Shown here one piece after another: positions 32,837-43,337 of a DNA stretch of 64,000 nt. The notes under the pieces were generated by a model. It was not told the origin of the DNA. It saw only the letters and a list, made by a program, of their open reading frames with translations, and made no database searches. How positions within the stretch are numbered: position 1 is the first letter of the stretch; each line of letters begins with the position of its first letter. The stretch spans positions 23,982 through 87,981 of the forward strand of contig CAUQDZ010000003.1 of assembly GCA_963517005.1 (NCBI GenBank). Reading direction: 5' to 3'. The translations under genes and the position numbers were made by a program. Source of the DNA: HOT-345 sp963517005 (GTDB lineage: Bacteria > Patescibacteriota > Gracilibacteria > Absconditabacterales > Absconditicoccaceae).

Positions 32837-34745
32837 TTTCTTCAAGCTCTCTTTGTTGTGATGCAAAATGAGGATCTTTTAATCGTTCCTCAAAATTATG
32901 ATTGCAGAAATGTGCGACTTGTCCTAGTCCTTTCCTTTCTACGGAAATATAGCTTTCGATTGCTCCTTCTTTGAGAATAAAGATGTTATCTTTGTATAAT
33001 TTTTCAATACCTTTGATGATGGCTTTGTATTTTTTGGGGCTGAATGTAAGAATTGTTTTTACTAGTCTGTTGTAATAATCGGTGTATTTATCATGCTTTT
33101 CTCTTTGTTTTATAGCTTTGTTGGCGAGAAGATAGAATTTATTCAATTCTGCTTTTGTGAAAAATCCATAATCTACGGTATTATCTCGATCTCCTATAAA
33201 AAAGTTTGCGATATTAAATTTATTAAGAAATCTGATCCAGGTTTTTGCTGATCCTTTTCCATTGATGTTTATGACTTCGTAATCGTGGATTTTATGTTTC
33301 CACTCGGGGAGAGATTTGAGATAATTTAGGTAAAAACTGAAAAAATAAGCATCTGTATCTCCTTCAACAAGAATGATTTTGTTGACAAAAAAGATTTTTG
33401 AGAGGTTTTCAAATTTGAGCATATGAATTAGTGTTGCATCATCATAATCAACATTGATTTTTGGACAAATGATCTGAGATCATTGATTTTCTTCTTTAAA
33501 TACTCTATAAACATTAGTGATATTACTCTCATTGATAAAGAGAGGAGAGTTTGTTGAAAGAATGAATTGAGAATTCTGATTTTGACTGAGTTTTTCAAAT
33601 AAGAGTGCGAGTTCTTTTTGAATTTGAGGGTGAAGATGGAGCTCTGGTTCATTGATGATCAGAAAACCATTTTTGAGATCATTACCATAAAGGGCAAAAA
33701 TGATCATTAAAAGAGACTTTTCTCCACTACTGAGTTCGCTGAAATATATAGGTCTTTTGCTTTGATCTTGAAGGGAGAGGGAAATGGAATGATTGATATA
33801 TTCGACAAGGATTTTTTTTCATAAGAAACGTTCAATAGTAGAAGATAATGAGAGAAAAAAATCAGATTTTTCTAGTTTTTTTTGCATATCAGATTCTGGA
33901 GCATTTCAGCTTAAAAGTTGTTTCTGAGAAAAGTTTTCAAAAATACTTCGAAGTTTTCAAATGGTGGTTGCATAACCAGAGAGACTTTTTTTGGTGTAGT
34001 GAATATCGTTGATGAGATCGTGAGGCTCGATAAAATTATTGAACTGAAAAGAATCTCTTTGCGAATTGATGATGGCAAATGTTTTTTTGAGGAGATATCG
34101 TTTTCTTTCATCAGGATTTTTTTCTTTTTCATTGAAAATAGTGATGAGAATTTGGAGAAGTTTTTGGTATTGGATACATTGGAGAATGAAAAGATCATAG
34201 TTGTCTAGTAGATTTGTATCGATGAAAAATTCTTGGATCTTTTCATCAAATGTAGCAGTAAGTGTTAGTGTTGATTTTGCATTTTGAATCTCGGCAAGAG
34301 AATACGCAGAAAAGTTTAGGGGGAGATTTGAGTATTTTTGAATGAGATGATTGAGCTTTTTGTGGTACTTACAGACAAATCAAATATTTTCAAAGTCATT
34401 GGGAGAAAGTTGGATTGAAATCTGAATTTTAGAGCTTTTTTCTGGGTGTTTTGTGTTGGGATGGAGGTTTTGAGTAGTGTTTTTGAGAAGAGAAATGGAT
34501 GATTTGAGAGGAAAATCTGGGTCGTTAAGATGTGCTGTATTATAGTTAAAGTCAAAAATTAATGTAGAGAAAAATTCCTCAATAATAGTGACAAAATTAC
34601 TTTTTCATGAAGCATTGTTTCCTATCAGGATTCTGAGTCCCTCAAATCAACCTTGTGAGAAGAATGAAATTGCTTCGGCTTGTTTGAGATCAGGATAATA
34701 AGGAAAACTGAGGAGATTGGAAATTTTAACATCTTGAAGAAGCAT
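32814..34745 (-). CDS. OLD-family ATPase/TOPRIM nuclease
   Basis: 643 residues. N-terminal ABC-type ATPase: Walker A IGNNASGKSNF (glycine by TGA) near residue 45, signature-like ELSSGEKSLLMI near 340, Walker B FLIINEPELHLHP near 365, and a D-loop/H-loop region (FILSTNSP). C-terminal TOPRIM: IILVEGDTDAYFF with the catalytic glutamate, then IGDRDNT. This is the class 1 OLD arrangement. Known roles: nuclease in phage exclusion or DNA repair. No UvrD-like partner (as in Gabija) is adjacent, so a stand-alone enzyme. 3' end overlaps rsmA. Could be defence or housekeeping repair. Confidence 0.87.
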
Positions 34746-34776
34746 TTTGATTGCAAGGATCTAAATAGTCTAATTA

Positions 34777-34788
34777 TAGTCAGATTTT
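34777..34788. repeat. dispersed motif, partial copy
   Basis: TAGTCAGATTTT between the OLD nuclease start and the terminator of the next gene. Confidence 0.4.
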
Positions 34789-34812
34789 GTTTTTTTGCAA
34801 GTTTGTGTTTTC

Positions 34813-34842
34813 AAAAAACCCACCCTGATGCAGAGTGAGTTT
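34813..34842 (-). terminator. intrinsic terminator of the 34856 gene
   Basis: On the - strand an 11-pair stem (including G-U pairs) formed by 34832-34842 and 34816-34826 with a five-base loop, followed by six T. It lies 14 bases after the stop codon. Confidence 0.75.
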
Positions 34843-34855
34843 GGCTTGATGCTTT

Positions 34856-35449
34856 CTAGTCGAATTCGTAATTGAGGTGGGAAGCCCATTCGGTTGCGAG
34901 AAAGATTGCGAAAAGAGCATTTCCTCTCAAGCAGTCCATTATCCAGTCTGCAAATTCCTTATTTTGTGTGGGATCACATCCTAGGAATTTTGATGGGATA
35001 GTCAGTTTTGCATTGAAAAGAATAAATTTCTTTTCAGCGAGATCTACAACGACAGCATCGCTTTTTTTAGATGAGTACTGTTTAAGTGTAGCTCCCTGTT
35101 CAACAGTAGTTAAGCCGTATGGCATGGGTACTGTTAGACTACAAAACAATGAGTTTTCCTCAATGTGTAGCTTGCAGGCTCTTTTGTAGAGATTGCATTG
35201 GGTTTCATACTTGATGATGATAGCATTCTTTTTTGTGAGATAGCTTGTGTAGATATCATCACGTTGTCCACTTAATCCGACATCACCGTAGACTTGCTCT
35301 TTTTTTTGAATCATTTCCCAATTCGAATTGAATTGTTGTTGATTGCGAGTTAGTCCCTCAGTTCGAATTCTTTCGAACTCTTTGAAGAGTTTTGATTTTT
35401 CAATCTCTCCATTGATTAATAGAGAGAGAAGTTGTTGTTTTCTATCCAT
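34856..35449 (-). CDS. uncharacterised 197-residue protein
   Basis: Not recognised. 197 residues without any TGA codon, which is unusual here. Helical N-terminus with basic/acidic residues (MDRKQQLLSLLINGE), two cysteines (YETQCNLYKRACKL) spaced eight apart, then a beta-rich middle (NSLFCSLTVPMPYGLTTVEQ) and a C-terminus with CDPTQ. No signal peptide or membrane helix. Own terminator downstream; 150 bases of gap upstream. Function cannot be inferred. Confidence 0.7.
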   Translation of the reverse strand: MDRKQQLLSLLINGEIEKSKLFKEFERIRTEGLTRNQQQFNSNWEMIQKKEQVYGDVGLSGQRDDIYTSYLTKKNAIIIKYETQCNLYKRACKLHIEENSLFCSLTVPMPYGLTTVEQGATLKQYSSKKSDAVVVDLAEKKFILFNAKLTIPSKFLGCDPTQNKEFADWIMDCLRGNALFAIFLATEWASHLNYEFD

Positions 35450-35563
35450 AGTTGTTTATTTTGTTTCCTGTGGAGTTACAGGATTTTTACACTATATGTT
35501 TTTTTTATTGAAGTCAAGTTTTTTTATTTTGAGTATTGTAATTATAGTTATTGATTTTTTAGA

Positions 35564-35590
35564 TAAAAAAACCTCGAATAGTGAGGTCTT
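35564..35590 (-). terminator. intrinsic terminator of the secreted protein gene at 35600
   Basis: ACCTC (35571-35575) and GAGGT (35583-35587) form the stem; on the - strand the stem is followed by seven T. Correctly placed 10 bases after the stop. Confidence 0.75.
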
Positions 35591-35599
35591 TTGTGAGAA

Positions 35600-36352
35600 T
35601 TAGTAGCTATATTCAGAAATTGGAAGATCTCTTGTTCGTGCATCTCGATCTGTCCCTACTCTTTGACGTAATTCTCATTCTTGGTTTGATGAAATACAAA
35701 CCCCATTTTTGTTGATTTTCCCTTCTCTGTATTTTAAACTAAATTCAATTCCATCTTGCCAGTTACTCCAAAAGTCTTTTACGCATTTACTTCAGATAGG
35801 AACTGTTTTTGTTTCTATTTTTTTATAACAAAGAACGGATCTCCAGTTTTTTCTAAAAGCACCATTTTCTGTTTCTCATTTTCTAATTTCTCCATAGCCA
35901 TCTGGGCAGTCAGGAAAATTTGTATTTCTATGGTGCATATAAAATCGGACTTGAATTCCTTGTTGATCTGTCTCTACTTCGGTAGGTTCAAACGTTTTTG
36001 ATGGCACACGAGTCCGAGATGATCAATTACAATATTCTAGAATTCCTGTGGTAGCTTGGAACTTCACTTTACCTTTGTCTGAGGTTAAACATTGATTCAT
36101 ATCACTAGCTCCATTTTTTATCACATGATTTCAAAATTCTTTGATTTCATCAAGTAGGGTATTTCGCATTTGAGCAGAAAGTCTATCATGGTTACGATTT
36201 GATTTTAGAGATTCTAGTGTTTGGTTGAATTTTTCAAATGAAAAGGTCTGATTTTTACTGGCTCTTTGATTAGAAGCGTGAATCTCGAAACTTGTAAATA
36301 AAAAACATAAAAGTGTTATTCCAAGAATTACTTGTAATAGTTTTTGTTTCAT
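35600..36352 (-). CDS. secreted cysteine-containing protein under a structured leader
   Basis: 250 residues from the ATG at 36350-36352, which gives a signal peptide (QKLLQVILGITLLCFLFTSF) cleaved after HA; an in-frame ATG at 36394 would add 14 residues. The mature protein has cysteines at MNQCLT, LEYC, FPDCPDGYGEIRK, SVLCYKK, SKCVKD and GVCISS: six cysteines, suggesting three disulphides. Five TGA glycines. Family not recognised. Directly upstream is a long hairpin RNA plus terminator (36405-36549), so expression is probably controlled by transcription attenuation. Extracytoplasmic role inferred from the signal peptide. Confidence 0.75.
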
Positions 36353-36404
36353 TTTTTTGAATAAAAAAAGTAAAAATCTGAATTTTGATGCCATTTTACT
36401 TTAT

Positions 36405-36433
36405 AAAAAAAGACACCATAAATCTTTGGTGTC
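36405..36433 (-). terminator. terminator inside the leader of the 35600 gene
   Basis: GACACCA (36412-36418) pairs with TGGTGTC (36427-36433); on the - strand the hairpin ends in seven T at 36405-36411. The 5' arm shares bases 36431-36433 with the base of the upstream long hairpin, so the two folds compete. Confidence 0.8.
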
Positions 36434-36549
36434 CGTAAATCACATCACTAAAAGGAATACATTTTTCCAGTTATCTGAGATTTCCAAAGACATGATGTCT
36501 TTTTTTTCAGATTACTAAAAAATGTATGTGTGATATGATTTTTCGGACA
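36405..36549 (-). ncRNA. structured leader RNA or small RNA, unidentified
   Basis: Read on the - strand, about 145 nt. Closing stem GTCCG/CGGAC, then 12 base pairs between 36436-36448 and 36532-36543 (TCATATCAC against GTGATGTGA), then a second long helix (ATACATTTTTTAGTAATCTGA side against the TCAGATAACTGG side), and an apical hairpin AAAGACAT-C-ATGTCTTT. Promoter at 36555-36582 and terminator at 36405-36433 bracket it exactly. The 35600 gene starts immediately after. It does not show the conserved SRP apical loop or tmRNA features. Either an attenuating leader (riboswitch-like) or a 6S-like rod-shaped RNA. Confidence 0.65.
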
Positions 36550-36554
36550 GCTGA

Positions 36555-36582
36555 ATAATAGTGATTTTCTGCGATATTGCAA
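36555..36582 (-). promoter_or_regulatory. sigma70-type promoter of the structured leader
   Basis: On the - strand TTGCAA (36577-36582), 16-base spacer, TATTAT (36555-36560). Predicted start near 36548, the first base of the closing stem. Confidence 0.65.
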
Positions 36583-36657
36583 GAGGAGAATTTGCTTTTT
36601 TGTAAAAAGTGAATATACTTGGATGTATTTTTACTTACTGTACGGTGATATATGTGA

Positions 36658-37047
36658 ATGATGAGGAATAATTTGGAAGAATTAACAAGTACAGAGATTC
36701 TTGATAAAAAAACAGTAGGAAGAACAAGTATACTTTTTACTAAAAAGGCACTGCTTCATGTACTAGATCAGCACAGTGAAGAAGCTGGAACTGAGAAAGC
36801 CAAGCTTCTCCAAAAAATTTGTTTTCACTGAACAAAAGAGGTCGAAGAGAAAGGAAAAGAGATCGTAGCGAAATTGCCTGATGAGCTTGAGCGATATAGA
36901 AAAAATGGGGTAAAACTTACTGAAGATCCGAGAAAAAATTTGATTTCTCATATCTATTTGCCTTGGAGTAAGGAGTGGATTGTGCAATTGAAGTTTTTAC
37001 AGCCAAATATTTTTGAAATTGTTTCGTTTTATAAAAAGAAAAAATAA
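36658..37047 (+). CDS. uncharacterised 129-residue protein
   Basis: Not recognised. One TGA glycine at about residue 58 (CFHGTKEVEE). The charged N-terminal half has KKALLHVLDQHSEEAG; the C-terminal half is basic with a beta-rich end (HIYLPWSKEWIVQLKF) finishing in KKKK. The fold pattern (helices then a basic beta sheet) resembles small RelE/barnase-like nucleases, but no catalytic set is evident, so this is only an impression. Divergent from the leader RNA upstream, convergent with recG downstream. Confidence 0.65.
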
Positions 37048-37074
37048 TCAACTTTTATAATTAAAAAAAGAGGT

Positions 37075-37092
37075 AAAGAGTCAGACTTTTTT
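37075..37092. repeat. dispersed palindromic motif between convergent genes
   Basis: AAAGAGTCAGACTTTTTT in the 57-base gap between the 36658 gene and recG; here it cannot be a promoter element. Confidence 0.5.
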
Positions 37093-37104
37093 CCTTTTTT
37101 TTGA

Positions 37105-39159
37105 TTATGCGAGAATATCTCAAAGTTTTTCGTTAAGAAAGGTTTTGAGTTCAGGGAGTCAGTCGAGATTTGGGTATTTTGAGAGAAGCCAATGGGCTCC
37201 GTTTTGGACTTTTTCGAGAAAGGTGAGGTCAGTGAGGATTTCAATAGGGATATCTGAGATTCAAGATTGCATGGTACCCAAAATTTCTCAAGATCAGCGA
37301 TTTTCAAGGTCAAGTTGAGCGAGTTTGAATCCATCGGTTGTTTCTTCCATTGCTTTGAGACGATTATAGCTGTCTCAGGATTTTTTTGGAGTTTGGAGAA
37401 AACAGTAGGATTGAAGCGAGGATCTTCAGATTCTTCCTCTGAGCTGATGAAGTTGGGCAAGTCCGAATCTTTCAGCGTTTTTGATGATCATGATAGTGGC
37501 TTCTGGGACATCAACTCCAACTTCGATCACGGTAGTTGAGATGAGCATTACGGTTTTCCCATTTTTGAAGTTGGACATGATTTGCTCTTTTTCAGAGGGT
37601 TTGAGTTTACCATGGAGAAGTCCAATTTTTCAATCAAGTTCTGGGTAGAGACTTTGCATTTCATAAAAGGTAGACTGAGCAGAGAGGACTTCATCTAGGT
37701 TTTCGGAATCTTCGATCAAAGGAGTAACGATGAAGACTTTCTGGTTTTTATTTATTTTGTCTAAAATTCGAGGTTTGAGCTTCGTTTCTTCGTTAGTTGA
37801 GATGATTTTTGTTTGAATTGGTAGTCTTCAAGAAGGGAGTTGGTCGATAATAGAGACATCGAATTCTCCAAAAAATGCAATTGCCATGGATCTTGGGATA
37901 GGGGTTGCGGACATTTGGAGGATGTGAGGGGCATTGAATTGTTTGAAGAAAGCTCTTTGCTTAACTCAGAATTTGTGCTGTTCATCGATGATAACATATT
38001 GGAGATCGTGAAAATCAATTCCTTCTTGTAAAAGGGCATGCGTTCCGATGATGACATGAATCGATCAAGATTTGAGGTCAGATTTGATTTTTTCTTTTTG
38101 TGATTTAGTTAGAGATCCCGTTATACATTCGACTCTGATGCCGAGAGGAAGGAGAAATTTTGCGATAGTGCGATAGTGCTGAGTAGCAAGAACTTCGAGG
38201 GGTGCGAGAAAAACGGTCTGCCCTCAGAAAACCGTGTGGATATAATAAGCCGCAAGTGTCGCAACGATGGTTTTCCCACTCCCCACATCTCATTGGAGAA
38301 GACGAAGCATCGGTTTCCCAGAGTGGAAGTCGTCAATAATCTGCTTTACAACTTTTTTTTGTGCTGTGGTCAGCTCAAAGGGGAGCAGAGTAAGCATTTT
38401 TTTGAGAACTTCTCGTTGCTGGTCTGAGGTGATTTGTTTGGTCGAGGATTGGTAGTTTTGTTTGTTCATAAGTGAGAAAAGTTGCACTCTGAGTAAACGA
38501 TCAAAAAAGACTCTGTGGAGCGCCTGATTTTTGAGTAGATGAGAAGCAGGATAGTGGATGTTTTTGATCGTTTCTGTCACTGAGAGGAGAGAAAAGTCTT
38601 TTAGGAATTGATCTGGTAAATATTCAGAAAAATAGTCTGGAATTTGACTGAGGTGGTCTCGGATTTTTTGAGCGAATCGTCCTGGTTTAATACCGTTCAT
38701 CTCTGAATATACAGGGAAGATGCGTCCAGAATTATGTAAATGTTGAATATCTCAGCTCTCAGATGAGGGAACAATATCAGGATGAGAAAAGATAATTTTC
38801 CCATATTTGAAATTTGGTTTTCAGACGATAATATATCGCTGATTTTCAAGGATTTTACTTGCTAGGTATCCAGAATTGAAAATTGAAATAGTTCCTGAAG
38901 CTCATTTCTCATCTGCAAAAGTGATGTCATAAAGTGTTTTGGATCCACGGCGGATGATTTTTTTTCAGATGATCTTTCCTTTTGTAGCTGTGGTTCATTT
39001 TTCGTTGATTTGGAGATTGTTGAGCGGCTGGATGGAAGCACGGTCTTCGTAGGTTCTAGGGAAATAGTTGAAAAATGATTTGATATTAGAAATACCGTTT
39101 TGGGTAAGGATATTGAGATATCTTGGGGTTGTTTTGAGAAAGGATTTGAGATCTGTCAT
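37105..39159 (-). CDS. recG: ATP-dependent DNA helicase RecG
   Basis: Remodels stalled forks and branches Holliday junctions. 684 residues, normal length. Wedge/OB domain in the first third (FFNYFPRTYEDRASIQPL), then helicase motifs: LLQGDVGSGKT (first glycine by TGA), PLEVLATQHY, IGTHALLQ, IIDEQHKFG, QMSATPIPR, STTVIEVGVDVP, and QLRGRIGRS with a TGA glycine. C-terminus LENRGSGEILGTMQSG is diagnostic. In-frame TGA glycines are especially dense there. Upstream 208 bases separate it from the divergent SLH-protein gene. Confidence 0.95.
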
Positions 39160-39306
39160 AGTTTTTTTTGACGAAATGAAATTATATTTGAGTATGAATA
39201 TTTTGAGAGTAAAATCAAGGGATTTTTTGAGGATTAGATTTGGAAGTTTAGCCTTTACAGGATTCAATTAAAAAAATGACTATTTTGAAAAAAAATTCTC
39301 AAAAAT

Positions 39307-39335
39307 TTGTAATTTTTTTAATTCTGTAGTATACT
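39307..39335 (+). promoter_or_regulatory. promoter of the SLH surface protein
   Basis: TTGTAA, 17-base spacer, TATACT; ATG at 39368 follows after 32 bases. Confidence 0.6.
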
Positions 39336-39367
39336 TGTGGAGATTTTTAAATTTATGCTAATATAAT

Positions 39368-42169
39368 ATGAATTTGAAAAGACTATTTTCATTTGTTCTT
39401 ATGATGATTTTGATGTCTCAAAGTTTTAGCTTTGCAACTGGTATTTCTCAAGATTGAGGGGGGGGGGCGACATTAAATTTTTCTCACCTCTCTCCCGATA
39501 AGCATTGGAAGTGTGACGAGTGATCATATTTTTTGAGTGGAGATCAACATTTGTGTTTTTCTGAAATTAAAGCATCGCATAGAGATGAGGATTATAAAAT
39601 GATTTTAGAGGGGTATGATTATTATCAAGATTCCCTTAATTTTGTTTGATTAACTAATCTTTGGCAAAATAATTCTTTCCCTTATTATAGATATGTAAAT
39701 AGTAATAAAATTGAAATTCTTCGTAAAGATGATATAAGGATTCCTTTTGTTTTTATGAATTTATATGATTTTTTTGAGACAACAGGAGATGCTGAATTTC
39801 TTTATTTTTGACTTGCTGATGATGATCTTCAGTTGAAAATTGATAATAAATTGATTTTCCAGTCTATAAAGAATGCAGCAGCTCTTTTTATGAAGCCTCT
39901 TGCTTTATCGGGAGATCATCATATTATAGAGGCAGGATATAGTGATTCTATTGGAGGCTATTGATATATTTATTCTCAAATTATTTGACCATTTCCAAAG
40001 GGAACGCTTTTCAATAGTGATTGATCTCAGAAAACCTATGATGAGATCATGAATTATCTCAAGAGTGAATGAGAAATAACCACTTGAGGTATGAATATCC
40101 CAAAAAAGCGAGCTGATAATATCGTTCGAAGTGTTACTGAAATGTTAAACTCAGAAAAATCTGATCAACTTCTTTCGGAAACTCCTAATTCCCCAGGATA
40201 CTTTTGTCCTGGAGGGCAAAAACTCTTTTTTGCTCATAATGAGGATGGAAGCTATCAGAAAGTGCCACTGTGTTATGCAAATATTAAACCTGCCAAACCA
40301 AATCCTCATGTGGGTTTTAAGAATTTGCCACAAATTTTTACTGGAGAACATATGCGAAGAAAAGCTACAGATGCTGATGGAGTTCGTCCAAAAGATATAG
40401 GAAGACCTATTGCGAACTTATTCTCTTTTAGTGGTACTTGTCATGCAGGAGCTGGAGATTTGACATTGAAATATGTAAATGATGGATATGCTCCAATTTG
40501 GCACCCAACTTGTACTAATGATCAATGGTCAGAAGTCCCATGAACTATAGAGTCATTTCCAGAAGGGAAAAATGAATTCAGAATTGAACAATCTATTCTC
40601 TATAGTGGAGAGCTTATCAAATCTTTTTCAACAGGTTATATCTATAAAGATACTATTTGACCTGAGATTACCTTTGATCGTATCACTCCAGAGCTCGCGA
40701 GAGAAAAGACTTTGAGCGGAAGTATCAATGAAACAGGTGCGAGTTTAATTGGTTATAAGTTGACTGATGCTGTAAATAGTTGTGAAGAACAGGATTATGG
40801 GGTACTTCCTGAGTGAAGTACAGGATATACTAGCACATTTAAGTCTGAATCAGATAATGGTAAGAAAATCTGTCTCAAAGCTAGGGATGAACTTGGAAAC
40901 TTCTCTTATAACTCAGAAACTATACAAGGAATTTGGACTAAATCTATTATTATCAATCAGCTTCCTCCTCTTGTTTCTCGTAAAGAAAATCCAGTCAAGC
41001 TTGATGATGTCACTGTAAAATATGTTGGAGGACAGGATAAAGTTTTTAATGGAACCTTGATTCATAATGCACAGGAGCAAGGACTAGATCCACAAAATCC
41101 ATCTAAGTGAAGCTATGTTATCACTTATGTTGCTTCGGATGGAGGGAAATCCGCAGATACGACTGCTCTCAGAGTTGTTGAAATTACTGATGCTGATCCC
41201 TTGAAAGAGCAGATTAAAATCTGATCAGATCCGCAAACGATTAGAAGGAAAACGCAAGATTCTATTGATTATATGCTCAAAGTAAAATCTGAAGTTGAAA
41301 AAATTTTCAAAAATCCAACTGCAACGCAAATAGAATTGGATAAGGCTACTTCTGATCTTGCAGATGCAATCAAAAAGCTTAAAAATAAACCAAAAAGAGA
41401 AGAAGTTTCTGGAACTTCGTCTTTACTAAAAGAACAGCCTAAAAAATCAGATACCATTGAAATTATAGATCTTGATCCTGAGCATCATTCTGCTCAAATT
41501 ACAGGAGAAATATTTACTGAAGATCAAATATTCAATCCAACTATCTTTGATGGACAGTGTTATAATCGTAGACCACTTCAGGAGATCAAAAATTCTTTAA
41601 TTCTCAAAACCAGTGAGGAATTTAAGAAATCACAAAGCTTTCTTCGAAGTTATGAGATGACAAGGTATGATAGTATTGATCGTTTTAGACCAAAAGATGA
41701 CCTTACTAGAGAAGAAGCTGCTAAAATTTTCTCAAACTTTGCGATTAATGTGCTTTGTAGAAAGCCAGATATGAACTTGAAAATTAATTATAGAGATTTA
41801 GAAAATGCTAATATAACCCTTAAACAATATATCACAATAGCTTATCAGCTCGGGATTATGAAAGGTGCACATGGAAACTTTAGACCAAAAGACAAAATTA
41901 CAAAAAAAGAAATCAGTGCGACTATTGTTAGAATGATTCTCAAATCATATCTAGATGAAACTAAAACTTCAACTAAGACACGATATTCTGAGTATGAAAA
42001 AGTAGCGAAAGAACTTTGAATTCTTAAAAAAGATGTCAATGATGATCCTCTTTTGAGAGAATATACAGCCTTGATGCTCTTTAGAGCTTATAAGAATCAG
42101 CCTTTCTCCTGGCAAAACCTTGGATATGAGACTTTTGCACTTAAAGATAGAGATAGATTTGTGAAGTAA
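39368..42169 (+). CDS. SLH-domain surface protein with a poly-G tract
   Basis: 933 residues. Signal peptide MNLKRLFSFVLMMILMSQ up to cleavage after A23. Residues 31-34 are encoded by ten consecutive G (39458-39467) right after a TGA codon; loss or gain of one G gives an early TAA. The middle has cysteine-containing modules (YFCPGGQKLFFAHNE, SGTCHAGAGDL) and an Ig-like stretch (LINQLPPLV, VKYVGGQDKVFNG). The C-terminus holds SLH repeats (RFRPKDDLTREEAAKIF, then NFRPKDKITKKEISATI) that bind cell-wall polymer. Roles: wall-attached adhesin or S-layer-like protein. About a dozen TGA glycines. A strong terminator follows. Confidence 0.87.
39458..39467 (+). repeat. homopolymer of ten G in a coding region
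   Basis: Ten G in an AT-rich genome, at codons 31-34 of a surface protein. Only tract lengths of 10 (or 10 plus/minus 3) keep the frame open: 9 G leads to TAA three codons on, 11 G to TAA about a dozen codons on. Typical shape of a slipped-strand phase-variation site. Confidence 0.8.
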
Positions 42170-42193
42170 AAGACTAACCTATGTTAAAAAATA

Positions 42194-42226
42194 GACTTCG
42201 GAAGATCAGATCCCGAAGTCTTTTTC
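42194..42226 (+). terminator. intrinsic terminator of the SLH protein gene
   Basis: GACTTCGG (42194-42201) pairs with CCGAAGTC (42213-42220), followed by five T. Confidence 0.85.
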
Positions 42227-42244
42227 ATAAAAAGCACAATATGA

Positions 42245-43204
42245 TTAAGGTATTAATATTTTTCGTCCTTTTAGATAACCTTGCCAAATTGCTTTTGTGA
42301 TTCAATATTTTTGATTGTTTCAATAGCGAAGTGCTTTTATAGAGAGCCAGAGGCTAATTCCTCGAGAACTTCGCAAAATAAAAATCAAAAGCTGAATCCA
42401 GTGTGCATGTTTTTTGTGTCGAAGGAATATGTTTTTGATTTTTTGTTCAGCAGATGTGGGATTTCAGATTCGAGCTTGTTCGAGAATAGTTTTTTCTCTT
42501 TCAAAATGGTAAACTTTCAAGTCGGAGAAAGTCAGAATTTTTGCCTTTTTATTTGATTTTTGTAAACGATAGGTAAAGTCGAGATCTTCTGCGATTCGGG
42601 CGATCTGCTCATCATACAGTGTTGATTTGAGTAGTTCAGCTTTTCAAAAAACTCAATTCCCACTAAACATTTGGATTTGAGCATATTTTTGTTCTGTTTT
42701 GAGAAAATGAATCTTTGGCCTAGCAAGTCGATAATTGTATCCTGAGAAGCCTTGATTTTGTATTTGAGGGGTGTTTTTGTAGTAAAGGGTTGGCGTGATG
42801 ATTACTTCTGTTTGAAAGTGTTTTCTCATTGTTTTGTAGTGATCAAGTGCTTTTTGGATATAATCTGGATCAAAGCGATTATCATCATCAAAAAGTTGGA
42901 TAAATTCTCCTTTTGCATGTTTGATACCAAAATTTCTTACATATGAGGCTCCTCATATGGACTTTGGAACAAAATCACTATTCAAATGAGAAAAAAGTCT
43001 GACTTTTAGATCTTTTTTTATTTTTATATTGAGTATGTAGTTGAAAATTTCCCATTCTATTTGAGAAAACACTCTATCACAAACAATGAGAACTTCAAAG
43101 TCTTGTAGTGTTTGCTTTTCTAAACATTGCAAAATTCCGATCAAAAGTTGGCAATTTTGAACTCTAGCAGGAATAACAATAGAAATAAGTGGATTTTGAT
43201 TCAT
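42245..43204 (-). CDS. family 2 glycosyltransferase
   Basis: 319 residues. GT-A fold start SIVIPARVQNCQLLIG, then an acceptor region EVLIVCDR, and the metal-binding motif FDDDNRFDPDY near residue 115. A TGA glycine lies in SIGGASYVRNFGIKHA, the usual conserved GAS.ARN block. C-terminus has basic/hydrophobic residues (WIQLLIFILRSSRGIS) that may bind the membrane. Transfers a sugar from a nucleotide donor to a surface glycan; substrate unknown. Lies beside a polysaccharide deacetylase and a phosphodiester glycosidase, fitting a cell-envelope glycan cluster. Confidence 0.87.
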
Positions 43205-43279
43205 TAAAAGCTCAGTAATTAAAGGTTCTTTTTATAATTAAAAAATAATTAGATACAAGCTAAATTATTATGAATATAC

Positions 43280-43307
43280 TTGACATTTTTATTGAAAATG
43301 ATATACA
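43280..43307 (+). promoter_or_regulatory. promoter of the polysaccharide deacetylase
   Basis: Consensus TTGACA, 16-base spacer, TATACA. The ATG at 43338 is preceded by a CAGGAGA ribosome binding site, one of the few clear Shine-Dalgarno sequences here. Confidence 0.7.
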
Positions 43308-43337
43308 ATAATTGTTTTAGTTTTCGTATTCAGGAGA

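Noticed and set aside
36405..36549. Identification of the structured RNA as 4.5S SRP RNA or tmRNA
   Set aside because: The conserved SRP apical loop and the tRNA-like ends of tmRNA are absent; 6S RNA cannot be excluded but has no fixed sequence I can confirm.
36658..37047. Calling the 129-residue protein a RelE/barnase-type toxin
   Set aside because: Only the general helix-then-basic-sheet pattern fits; no catalytic residues or antitoxin gene could be shown.
37029..37460. A 143-codon - strand frame at the end of recG
   Set aside because: It is a shifted frame; the true RecG frame gives QLRGRIGRS and the LENRGSGEILG signature through TGA glycines and ends at 37105.
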